Source: Sedimenticola thiotaurini (GTDB lineage Bacteria > Pseudomonadota > Gammaproteobacteria > Chromatiales > Chromatiaceae). Taken from it: DNA of 64,000 nucleotides. Positions 37,245 to 45,222 of the stretch are shown piece after piece (position 1 is the first letter of the stretch; each line of letters begins with the position of its first letter). The notes under the pieces were generated by a model that ran no database searches, was not told the DNA's origin, and saw nothing but the letters and a program-made list of their open reading frames with translations. The position numbers and the translations under genes were made by a program. The stretch spans positions 930,001-994,000 of the forward strand of contig NZ_CP011412.1 in the NCBI RefSeq assembly GCF_001007875.1. Direction: 5' to 3'.

Positions 37245-37524
37245 ACTCATCCGGCAGGGAGCCCATGTATAGCCTGATTCATCACCCAGATTCAAATATA
37301 CGCCAAGCCTTCCTGTCCGGATATGAGAAAATCCAGTCCCCGTGCCCGGAATGCCAGAAACAGCATTTAACTGTTCAGGAGACACTGATTGCCTGGGAAT
37401 CAGCACCGCATATTCCTGTGCACACCCATCAGGATGAAAGTGGTGTACATGTATGGATACTTGGTCATATCGAGGGCCTGGATAAAGAATTAAGTCCGGC
37501 TGTATTTCTTCTTGAACGCTACGG

Positions 37525-37531
37525 GAAAAAG
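37525..37531 (+). other. Possible -1 frameshift site (G AAA AAG)
   Basis: In-frame codons GGG AAA AAG here give the heptamer G AAA AAG, close to the known slippery A AAA AAG of dnaX. Slipping back one base joins the two family-consistent frames of the amidotransferase-like gene. No strong downstream hairpin is obvious within about 20 bases. An A-run length change would give the same look. Confidence 0.45.
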
Positions 37532-37711
37532 GTTATGAAGGTTGTACTGGCCACTCCGGCTTCTTTGTATTTGTGCTTCACGACAATGATAAGCTGATTG
37601 CAGGCACTGACCAACTAGATCTGCTCTCGGTTTACTTCTATCAAACTGATCATTATTTGGTATCGGGAAGTTCGCCGATAACCTCTCAGTTTTTCCTTAA
37701 TATGAACCCGC

Positions 37712-37715
37712 GGAG
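37712..37715 (+). promoter_or_regulatory. Ribosome binding site of the PP-loop gene, inside the previous gene's last codons
   Basis: GGAG at 37712-37715 is seven bases before ATG at 37723. It sits in the last two codons of the shifted frame of the upstream gene, so both genes are tightly coupled if that frame is translated. Confidence 0.7.
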
Positions 37716-37722
37716 ATAAAAA

Positions 37723-38979
37723 ATGATTGTGCACGCTCCTAAAATAAAAAAAGACAAACTATTTACTACGATATCAGTAGATCTTCAATGGGAGAATCAC
37801 GATCAAAAAAATGACACTGTAATATTTAATATTCCTGCTGACTACGTCGCTGATGAGATATCGATAAACACTGCATTAGCCATCGCCCTTAGTTTGCCGG
37901 CACTACACAAAGGCGAAAATCGTTTAAAGCTACCAGTTCCAATAGATCCTGCTACATTAAACGGCATACTATACGTACTGGCTCAACAATCAGGATGGTT
38001 TGGTTACAATCATAAAGAGTTCACTATTGAAGCCGATACACATAACTTAGCCGTTACCAAAAAAAGAGCACCCCGTGCAGGAAGCTTTTTTTCAGGCGGG
38101 GTTGATTCTTTTTGGACATTAAAGCGCAATCATACTACCTTACCACTTGAGCATCCCCTACGAATTAGGGATATCATTTTTGTCTTTGGTTTTGATATAG
38201 GATGGAAAGAAAACCAACCAGGTAACACCAACCTGTATGATGACACGACTGAACTGTTTAAGGATTTCTGTCTTAATAACAACCTAAATGTTATTAATAT
38301 ACGGACCAACATACGCCATATTTTTGATGATTCTAATTTTTGGGCAGCTCGATGGCATGGAATGGTACTATCTTCGATTAGTTACTTATTATCTAACAAG
38401 CTCACAGATATTTTTATTCCAGCGACAAACGACCTATGGCATCCGGACGCATGGGGGACATCACCTCTAATCGAACCCTATCTTTCCAACCAAGATATCC
38501 ACTTATATCATGATGGAGCCGATCATACTCGACTAGATAAAGTAAAATTTATTGCAAGATGGCCAGATGAATTAAAACCGCTTCGCATATGCACGAAAAC
38601 AGATGATATTCCAGATGGTTTTTTAAACTGTGGAAAGTGTGAGAAGTGCTTACGTACGAAATTAGAGCTTATTGCATCAGGCATTGATCCTGACACTATA
38701 GGAAGCTTCTCTGTTCCAGGGATTGATCTTGAAAGACTTCATAAGATCTCCCCATCCACCTTATATTTAGCGAGCGAATATGAGGAACTACTTGATCCAT
38801 TAAATGCATTAAATAGAACTGATTTAACCATCCCTATAGAAAGCATAATTGAAAAATGGACTAAATGGTCTGATTGGAAAAATGAAAAGACAACTACTGG
38901 CCTTCTAAAACAACTGATTAGAAAGTTCCTGAAATCTTGGCCACCTACCCCAAATCCTCAACCCATGAAGATCAAATAA
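37723..38979 (+). CDS. PP-loop ATPase with QueC-like cysteine site
   Basis: A 418-residue protein in an A+T-rich stretch. Residues 123-129 (FSGGVDS) are a PP-loop that binds ATP and adenylates substrate, as in asparagine synthase, QueC and NAD synthetase. A C290-x12-C303-x2-C306-x2-C309 pattern (NCGKCEKC) resembles the zinc site of QueC. Residues 1-115 are a beta-rich part not recognised. Its neighbour upstream is an amidotransferase-like domain, so the pair could be a split synthase that forms an amide or nitrile. Substrate unknown; a role in sugar decoration comes from context only. Confidence 0.75.
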   Translation: MIVHAPKIKKDKLFTTISVDLQWENHDQKNDTVIFNIPADYVADEISINTALAIALSLPALHKGENRLKLPVPIDPATLNGILYVLAQQSGWFGYNHKEFTIEADTHNLAVTKKRAPRAGSFFSGGVDSFWTLKRNHTTLPLEHPLRIRDIIFVFGFDIGWKENQPGNTNLYDDTTELFKDFCLNNNLNVINIRTNIRHIFDDSNFWAARWHGMVLSSISYLLSNKLTDIFIPATNDLWHPDAWGTSPLIEPYLSNQDIHLYHDGADHTRLDKVKFIARWPDELKPLRICTKTDDIPDGFLNCGKCEKCLRTKLELIASGIDPDTIGSFSVPGIDLERLHKISPSTLYLASEYEELLDPLNALNRTDLTIPIESIIEKWTKWSDWKNEKTTTGLLKQLIRKFLKSWPPTPNPQPMKIK

Positions 38980-39020
38980 ATCCTATGAAATTCTGACCCG
39001 CTTTACCAGGAAAATGTCAC

Positions 39021-40313
39021 ATGAAGCAATTACTCAATGCGGCAAAATGGATTATATTTGAAATGCTCAATAGTTTTTCCGATAGAATACATCAATACGT
39101 CGCCACTCCAAATATTATTGATCCAAAACATCATGTAGAAAAAAAACAGAATATCATATGGATATTCTGCTCTACGATCGGAGAACTGAATGCCTGCTTA
39201 CCATTTATTAAGTCATTGGAAAAAGACTACCAACTGATATTAATAACTGATCATGATTGCTACGCAGAGAGCTACCAGTACAGTTTTCCACAAGCATACG
39301 TTATAGAATTGACAGGCCGCGTATCCGATGCTCGCATCCTGGCAAAGCGATTACCTCCTCGACAGTTCGTGCTATGTGAAATTCCCGCTCTACCGTCTGA
39401 AGCGCCCTGTCGCCTTTCTTACGGTCTGCTTCGAGAAGCCCAAAGAGCTGGTGCCCATGTACACCTAGTCAATGCTTGGCTTTATGGCTACAAACCTGCG
39501 TGCCGTATGGATAGACTTGAGCTTAGGCTATTTCAGTACGATTTCCTCAATACTTTTAAAACAATAGGCGTACAGAATGAGAATATTAAGTCCTCGCTGA
39601 TAAAAGCTGGCGCAAAAACAGAACGCATCTATGTAGCGGGTAACATGAAGTTTGATGCGATCAAGGATGTTGAGTCCATCCCCATCGAGAATAGCTCTAG
39701 AGAGTTTCTTTCAAATCTAGTGAAAAAGCAGTCCCTCGTTGTTGTCGCTGGTTGTCTAGCTGACATTAATGAATGTTTTGTTCTGTTTGATGCAATCGCT
39801 AATATCTGGAATACACGCCCGGACATCCGTTTCATCATTGCACCCCGTCACCCAGAAAACGCTCAGTTCATGCGTGCTTTGACAGATAGGCTTGATCAAT
39901 CCGGATTGCCTTATAGACTGAAAACAGAACTTGATGGCAGCACACTGGATAAGAATAATATTCTCATCCTGAACACCTTCGGAGAGCTTAAAAGTTTCTA
40001 TTCCATTGCTAATCTATGCTATGTCGGCTGTAACCATAATGTTCTGGAACCACTCTCGTTAGGCAAATTCACCGTAGTTTCAGGGGAGTGGAACAGACAA
40101 TACCCCAGTTATCCGGTATACCAGCTGACAAGGGAAAAGGGACTGGTAAAACACGTGGATGGCGTCCAGGAAATTAGTGATATAATACTCAGCCATATAT
40201 CAACGGACAGATCGGACAGGGAAGAGAAGCACGACATTTTGAGCCAACTCCACTCTCTCTCTGGCGCTGTCCAAAAAACACTGGATGCAACTCAGCTGAC
40301 TCAGCACTCCTGA
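39021..40313 (+). CDS. Kdo transferase (WaaA/GT30)-like glycosyltransferase
   Basis: A 430-residue GT-B protein. Seen: CSTIGELNACLPFIKSL near residue 50 (like the GSVGE motif of WaaA), APRHPENAQFM, and NTFGELKSFYSIANLCYVG followed by HNVLEPLSLGKF. These are the landmarks of 3-deoxy-D-manno-octulosonic acid transferases. It lacks an obvious membrane anchor and differs from the canonical GGHNPLEP. It is therefore probably a Kdo- or ulosonic-acid transferase adapted to the exopolysaccharide rather than the lipid A enzyme. A+T-rich like its upstream neighbour. AGGA precedes the ATG. Confidence 0.82.
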   Translation: MKQLLNAAKWIIFEMLNSFSDRIHQYVATPNIIDPKHHVEKKQNIIWIFCSTIGELNACLPFIKSLEKDYQLILITDHDCYAESYQYSFPQAYVIELTGRVSDARILAKRLPPRQFVLCEIPALPSEAPCRLSYGLLREAQRAGAHVHLVNAWLYGYKPACRMDRLELRLFQYDFLNTFKTIGVQNENIKSSLIKAGAKTERIYVAGNMKFDAIKDVESIPIENSSREFLSNLVKKQSLVVVAGCLADINECFVLFDAIANIWNTRPDIRFIIAPRHPENAQFMRALTDRLDQSGLPYRLKTELDGSTLDKNNILILNTFGELKSFYSIANLCYVGCNHNVLEPLSLGKFTVVSGEWNRQYPSYPVYQLTREKGLVKHVDGVQEISDIILSHISTDRSDREEKHDILSQLHSLSGAVQKTLDATQLTQHS

Positions 40314-40353
40314 CCTACCATCTGCATGAAAAATCTATTGCCATAACAAAAAC

Positions 40354-41601
40354 ATGACAAAAAAAGTGCTTTTGATCGCCTACCATTTTCCTCCTGTGGC
40401 AGTAAGCAGTGGTGTGCATAGGATAGTTTCTCTGGCCAATGCCCTTAAGCAACAGGACTGGGATGTGACCATTTTGAGTGCCAGTGAAAGAACCTACGAG
40501 CGAACAGACGCCCGGACACTGGACGAGGTGCAAGCCGGCATTCGGGTTATCCGTGCATTGGCATTCGATACCTCCAGGCAACTCTCTGTGAAGGGTAAGT
40601 ATTTCCAGTGGATGGCACTGCCCGATAATTTGCAATCCTGGGTTGTCTTCGCTGTCCTCCGAGGTCTGGCCCATATTGCAGCCAATCGACCCAATATCAT
40701 CATCTCCACCTACCCCATCGCATCTGCCCATCTGATTGCCGCGATTCTCAACCGCTTAACCGGAATCCCATGGGTTGCTGACTTCAGGGATCCCATGGCC
40801 CAACCCGGTTATCCCAGTGACCCAATAAAGTGGAAATTTTTTAAATGGATAGAGAAAACAGCAGCAAAACGGGCCGCGCAACTGGTCTTTGCCACCCCCG
40901 GGGCACTACAGGAATACCAGCATCGCTATCCTGAAGTGGCCCAGGAGAAGTGGCTGCTGGTCACCAACGGCTACAACGAAAAGCAGTACGCCGAACTGGT
41001 TCCCCATCCAAAGAGAGATGGCAAGATAAGAGTGCTCCATTCCGGGCTGGTCTATATCAGCGAACGAAATCCAAGACAACTTTTTGAAGCGATCAGTCGA
41101 CTCAAAAACGATAATCAGATCACGGGGCAGAATTTCGAACTCACCCTGCGGGCCAGTGGCCATGAAGAGACCTACTCCTCCTGGCTGAATGAGCTGAATA
41201 TCGAAGACCTGGTTCGATTAGCACCCCCCATACCCTATCGGGAAGCCCTGCAGGAGATGTTCGATGCCGACGGGCTGTTGCTATTGCAGGGTGACGGCTG
41301 TAACCAGCAGATACCAGCCAAGGCTTACGAATATCTGCGAGCGCAAAAACCTGTGTTGGCTTTAACGGACAAATCCGGAGATACCGCCAAACTACTGCTG
41401 GAATCAGATGTGGCAAATATCGCACCATTGAATGATGCCGATGAAATTTATAAGGCGATTCTCGATTTTATTGAGAAGATCAAACAACCAGAAAATCCAG
41501 TGACTGGCGCCCCGAATCTATCCCATATTGAGTGCTATTCAAGGGAGAATATATCAACCAAATGGGTCCGTGATATTAATGACATTTTGGCTAAGTCTTG
41601 A
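40354..41601 (+). CDS. GT4-like glycosyltransferase
   Basis: A 415-residue GT-B glycosyltransferase. N-terminal KVLLIAYHFPPVAVSSGVHR is the glycine/serine-rich acceptor loop of many GT4 enzymes, and WVADFRDPMAQ follows. The C-terminal region QIPAKAYEYLRAQKPVLAL binds the nucleotide sugar. No membrane helix. It stands 40 bases after the Kdo-transferase-like gene. Donor and acceptor unknown. G+C content is higher than in the genes on either side, so the cassette may be a mosaic. Confidence 0.85.
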   Translation: MTKKVLLIAYHFPPVAVSSGVHRIVSLANALKQQDWDVTILSASERTYERTDARTLDEVQAGIRVIRALAFDTSRQLSVKGKYFQWMALPDNLQSWVVFAVLRGLAHIAANRPNIIISTYPIASAHLIAAILNRLTGIPWVADFRDPMAQPGYPSDPIKWKFFKWIEKTAAKRAAQLVFATPGALQEYQHRYPEVAQEKWLLVTNGYNEKQYAELVPHPKRDGKIRVLHSGLVYISERNPRQLFEAISRLKNDNQITGQNFELTLRASGHEETYSSWLNELNIEDLVRLAPPIPYREALQEMFDADGLLLLQGDGCNQQIPAKAYEYLRAQKPVLALTDKSGDTAKLLLESDVANIAPLNDADEIYKAILDFIEKIKQPENPVTGAPNLSHIECYSRENISTKWVRDINDILAKS

Positions 41602-41649
41602 ACCATCCATCCAATATCCACTATGAGCTTACATTCGTGAGTAAATAAT

Positions 41650-42696
41650 ATGCCGAATAATATTTCAATGAATAAGCGTAAGCTGAAAATTATTGTTATT
41701 GGGTATTATGGCAAGTTGAATGCCGGGGATGATCTTTTACAACAATCTATCTGCAATATTTTTCAGGATCACGACCTACTCTTTACTTCCTGGTTTCCTG
41801 GCACAGACTTCCTCAATATGGCCGATCTTATCGTCGTAGGAGGAGGGAGCATTTGGCCGGGAAATCCTTTCTTTCAAAATGGGGTTAAAATTGCCCAGCA
41901 ACTAAGGAAACCATTTGTAGTTCTGGGAATATCTGCAAAAACTAGCAATCCCAGTGTTTTAAAACAGACACTGCCGCTAATAGAAAATGCACTCTATTTT
42001 CAGGTACGAGATGCTGATACAAAAGAGATCCTTGGGAAGGATAGTCGTATTATTGTAGGACCAGATCTCTATTGGTGGTCTCCCCACCAAGTTCCGGTTA
42101 ACCACCAAACTCAGTTCAATGGAACCATTGCGCTCAACTTACGATCATGGGAAGAGTTGAATTGGTCACCTGAAGATATACTCAGATCAGTAAACGAGAT
42201 AGCCCATACTGTATTACCATACCCTTTTTATTTTGGTTCCCTCACGCACGAACATCAAGGCAATCTGCAGGATGTCACGCTCTTGGAATCCATCGGCATT
42301 AAAGAAGTACCCAAATCTTTCACTTTAAATAGCCTGGAGAAATCGAGCATCACAATTGCCATGCGTTTTCATGCATTACTCGTCAGCTTGCGCTGTGGCC
42401 AACCAATTATCGGTTTTGATTATCATAAAAAGACTCGTTCATTGTTCAATGCTATTGATATGCCAGAGCTTTGCGTACCATTAAATGATTCACATGCGCT
42501 GCAAAGTGCAATTCAGCGAGTCACAGACCATTACCCTGAATATAAGGAAAAAACCATCCAAGCAGCGGATCGTTATCTGAACGAGTCAGCAGAGCACCAG
42601 CAAACTCTTAACTCTATTGTGAGTTCAATTTCTCCTATAGCAGAACCTTTCACATACAAAGTTAGTAGAATACTAAAACGCTGGATGAAATGGTGA
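41650..42696 (+). CDS. Polysaccharide pyruvyl transferase family protein
   Basis: A 348-residue GT-B-like enzyme. IIVIGYYGKLNAGDDLL at the start, LIVVGGGSIWPGNPFF, and AMRFHALLVSLRCGQPIIGFDY near the end are the landmarks of CsaB/WcaK-type pyruvyltransferases. These transfer pyruvate from phosphoenolpyruvate to sugars as a ketal, adding negative charge. A second ATG at 41668 (MNKRKLKI) is also possible. A+T-rich. It is followed by a 307-base gap before the flippase gene. Confidence 0.88.
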   Translation: MPNNISMNKRKLKIIVIGYYGKLNAGDDLLQQSICNIFQDHDLLFTSWFPGTDFLNMADLIVVGGGSIWPGNPFFQNGVKIAQQLRKPFVVLGISAKTSNPSVLKQTLPLIENALYFQVRDADTKEILGKDSRIIVGPDLYWWSPHQVPVNHQTQFNGTIALNLRSWEELNWSPEDILRSVNEIAHTVLPYPFYFGSLTHEHQGNLQDVTLLESIGIKEVPKSFTLNSLEKSSITIAMRFHALLVSLRCGQPIIGFDYHKKTRSLFNAIDMPELCVPLNDSHALQSAIQRVTDHYPEYKEKTIQAADRYLNESAEHQQTLNSIVSSISPIAEPFTYKVSRILKRWMKW

Positions 42697-43003
42697 TGAC
42701 TGTCCTATGGTAGCACTCCAAAGCACCATCCCATGGTATTTGTTTATAAACTCTATATATCATTTAATTCCCATCTCGTGTGGCTTAGCTTGTTATATGC
42801 TTCATGACTTACCCTTTAGCCTGCCTGTTATTTAGCCACTTATCCATTGTAGTTGCTATAAAACATTAATGACTTTCAGACAACTCAATAGTTATCCAGT
42901 AGAGTCACAAACACCATTATTCAACAGAGATTTATTGTAAATAATGGTATGATTCAGCAGATATCAAACTGATCAAACAAAATAATATTTACCTTATAAA
43001 TCA
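42697..43003. other. A+T-rich gap before the flippase gene
   Basis: 307 bases with no supported gene. It contains the inverted repeat described at 42913-42948. A promoter for the flippase operon may lie here. Its base composition is like the preceding A+T-rich gene. Confidence 0.35.
42913..42948. repeat. Inverted repeat upstream of the flippase gene
   Basis: ACCATTATT and AATAATGGT, nine-base perfect arms separated by 18 bases, about 55 bases before the ATG at 43004. It could be an operator or a mRNA hairpin. No T-run follows, so a terminator is unlikely. Confidence 0.45.
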
Positions 43004-44458
43004 ATGGCTTCTTTACGCAATTCCCTTTTCTGGTCGCTAGGCGAGAAACACCTTGGCCAGATCATCAGGCTAATCAGCGCCATGATCCTGGCTCGTCTCC
43101 TGACCCCAAAGGAGATCGGGATATTTTCCCTCTGTGCCGCGCTACTCGCAGTGGCCAGTATTTTTCGCGATTTTGGTGTCAGCGAGTACATCATTCAGGA
43201 AAAAAACCTCACTAAGGAAAAACTGAGCGGTGCCTATGCACTGACCACAATGACGGCCTGGCTGATGGCCCTGGGCCTTTTTTTCTCCCGTGATATGTTT
43301 GCCAGTTTCTACAACGAACCTGCGCTGATCGATGTACTGAACATTCTCTGTATCAACTTTGTCATTCTCCCCCTCGCATCACCGGGTTTTGCACTATTAA
43401 ATCGCGAGATGCAGTTCCGTAACATATTCGTTGTTCAATTCAGCAGTACCATTATTCACGCTGTGACCGCAGTCGCCCTGGCATTTTTGGGGTTTAGCTA
43501 CATGAGCCTGGCCTGGGCTTCACTGACCGGTATTGTGATCCAGACACTGCTGATTATGTACTACCGGCCACGGGACTCTCTGATCCTTCCCAATCCCCTG
43601 CAAATAGCCCATGTCTGGCGGTTCGGTATCATGTTCAGTTCCTCTCGTGCGATTGACTCCTTCAACAGAAACGTCCATGAATTTGTCATCGGCAGACAGT
43701 TTGGAATGGAGGCTTTGGGTATCTTCAGTCGAGCTCTGGGTTTGATCAACCTGTTCTGGAATAACGTAACCGCGGCGGTAACCAGGGTCGCCTCCCCGGC
43801 TTTTGCATCCACCTATCGTGATTCCGAAGAACAGCTGATTATCCTCTACCGCAAAGCGGTGGCTGTATTTACCGTTATCGCCTGGCCTTTTTTCAGCTTT
43901 GTCGCTTTGGATTCGGAGCGTATCATACTCCTGCTATTCGGTGATCAGTGGCTGGCCGCTGCCCCGCTTGCTTCCATTCTGGCAATATCAGCACTCATAT
44001 CGTCCGTATTCTCAATGGCTCCAAACGCACTTATCGCTATGGGCCATGTAAAGCGGAGACTCCAGATAAGCCTCTTGATTGCACCCGTTCATATCATCGG
44101 GATAGGGATCGCTTCGCTGTTTACCACCTGGACGGTTGCAGCGGTCTGGATATTCAGTTGGAGCGTGGCGCTAATGCTCTACAACTACCACCTTTCCGTT
44201 ACGCTTAAATTTACTTATATTGATCTGGTAAAAAGCACGCTGTGCAGTTTCAAGGTAACCCTGATCACCGTCCTCACACTGTTCGCGACGTCACAGCTCC
44301 TGGGGATGACGGGGCTTCATGACCTGCTATTGCTGCCACTCGAAGCATGCGCAGCAGCTCTGGCCTGGTTCGTATCTGTCAGGCTCTTGAAGCATCCTGT
44401 TCAGGAAGAGATCATGAATGTATATATTCAGTTCAGAAGTGCCAAGGGAGAGGCCTGA
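43004..44458 (+). CDS. Oligosaccharide flippase (Wzx-like, MOP superfamily)
   Basis: A 484-residue inner-membrane protein with about 12-14 helices and the N-terminal motif LFWSLGEKHLGQIIRLISAMILARLLTP-type region of MOP-family polysaccharide transporters. It should flip lipid-linked repeat units to the periplasm. Next come the TPR protein and asparagine-synthase-like protein on the same strand. A ribosome site before the ATG is not evident. Whether it serves the whole locus or only the plus-strand cassette cannot be told; no other flippase is in the window. Confidence 0.92.
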   Translation: MASLRNSLFWSLGEKHLGQIIRLISAMILARLLTPKEIGIFSLCAALLAVASIFRDFGVSEYIIQEKNLTKEKLSGAYALTTMTAWLMALGLFFSRDMFASFYNEPALIDVLNILCINFVILPLASPGFALLNREMQFRNIFVVQFSSTIIHAVTAVALAFLGFSYMSLAWASLTGIVIQTLLIMYYRPRDSLILPNPLQIAHVWRFGIMFSSSRAIDSFNRNVHEFVIGRQFGMEALGIFSRALGLINLFWNNVTAAVTRVASPAFASTYRDSEEQLIILYRKAVAVFTVIAWPFFSFVALDSERIILLLFGDQWLAAAPLASILAISALISSVFSMAPNALIAMGHVKRRLQISLLIAPVHIIGIGIASLFTTWTVAAVWIFSWSVALMLYNYHLSVTLKFTYIDLVKSTLCSFKVTLITVLTLFATSQLLGMTGLHDLLLLPLEACAAALAWFVSVRLLKHPVQEEIMNVYIQFRSAKGEA

Positions 44459-44520
44459 CAACAGGTTCAGTCCCAGTCAATCCACTGACCGAATAGCATA
44501 ACAATACGGGGTTTATCGGT

Positions 44521-45222
44521 ATGCAAATGATTAAAAGGATCTATCATCATTTTCAACCAGTGGGTACAGGCTTGGTGCTTCTTATCCTGCTGTGCCTGGC
44601 ACCGTTGACCCTGCATGCGCAATATGCACCCTGGGTCGGAGATACCCTGGCAGGCGCCCCCTGCGAAGGTAAGAGGGCGTCATACGGACCTTATGATTAC
44701 AGAGATCCGATGCATAGAGGAGAACACCTGAGACTGGTTGAGGGCGCTCATTTCATGCCACGGGTACGCGCTCTGATTGAGGACCGGCGTGATTCTGCTG
44801 TCATCAATGATATAGACTACACGTTGCGGGCATTTCCCAATCATCACGAGGCACTTTATGCAATCGTGCGTTACTGGTTTCTTCCGAAATCATCAAAACG
44901 TGTAGAAAATCGACGCATAACTACACCTCCAGAGTGTTATTTCAACCGCGCCATCAATTTCACACCGAATGATGGCACAGTCAGGATGCTGTACGGCCTC
45001 TACCTGCACAAATTAAAAAAATACAGCCGGGCACTTGAGCAATACACTTCTGCGGAAAAAATCATACCGGACTCTGCGCAACTGCTTTATAACATGGGCC
45101 TGCTCTATTTCGATACAAAGCAGTACGACAAATCTATAGATTACGCAAAGCGAGCATACGCCCTGCAATACCCTTTGCCTGGATTGAGAAACAAACTCCA
45201 AAATAAAGGATACTGGAAGTGA
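44521..45222 (+). CDS. Exported TPR-repeat protein
   Basis: A 233-residue protein with a signal peptide or anchor (GLVLLILLCLAPLTLHAQ, residues about 17-35), then a poorly known central part and three TPR-like helices near the end (YGLYLHKLKKYSRALEQYTSA, then YNMGLLYFDTKQYDKSIDYA). The stop overlaps the following start (TGATG), so it is coupled to the asparagine-synthase-like gene. It may be a periplasmic assembly or docking factor. Function not known. Confidence 0.75.
   Translation: MQMIKRIYHHFQPVGTGLVLLILLCLAPLTLHAQYAPWVGDTLAGAPCEGKRASYGPYDYRDPMHRGEHLRLVEGAHFMPRVRALIEDRRDSAVINDIDYTLRAFPNHHEALYAIVRYWFLPKSSKRVENRRITTPPECYFNRAINFTPNDGTVRMLYGLYLHKLKKYSRALEQYTSAEKIIPDSAQLLYNMGLLYFDTKQYDKSIDYAKRAYALQYPLPGLRNKLQNKGYWK

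Larger units (their letters stand above)
37265..37719 (+). pseudogene. Frameshifted class-II glutamine amidotransferase-like domain
   Basis: ATG at 37265 follows AGGGAG. The first frame reads 87 residues (to LLERYGKK) and then out of family. A -1 shift at GAAAAAG (37525-37531) continues in a sensible frame, GYEGCTGHSGFFVFV, then LIAGTDQLDLLSVYFYQ and VSGSSP, to TAA at 37717. This is the second half of an asparagine-synthase-type amidotransferase domain: compare TDRLGLQPVYY in the protein at 45219. In total about 151 residues. The N-terminal Cys is absent. The shift may be a mutation, an assembly error or programmed. The stop lies four bases before the next ATG, which supports the shifted frame as the real end. 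Confidence 0.75.
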
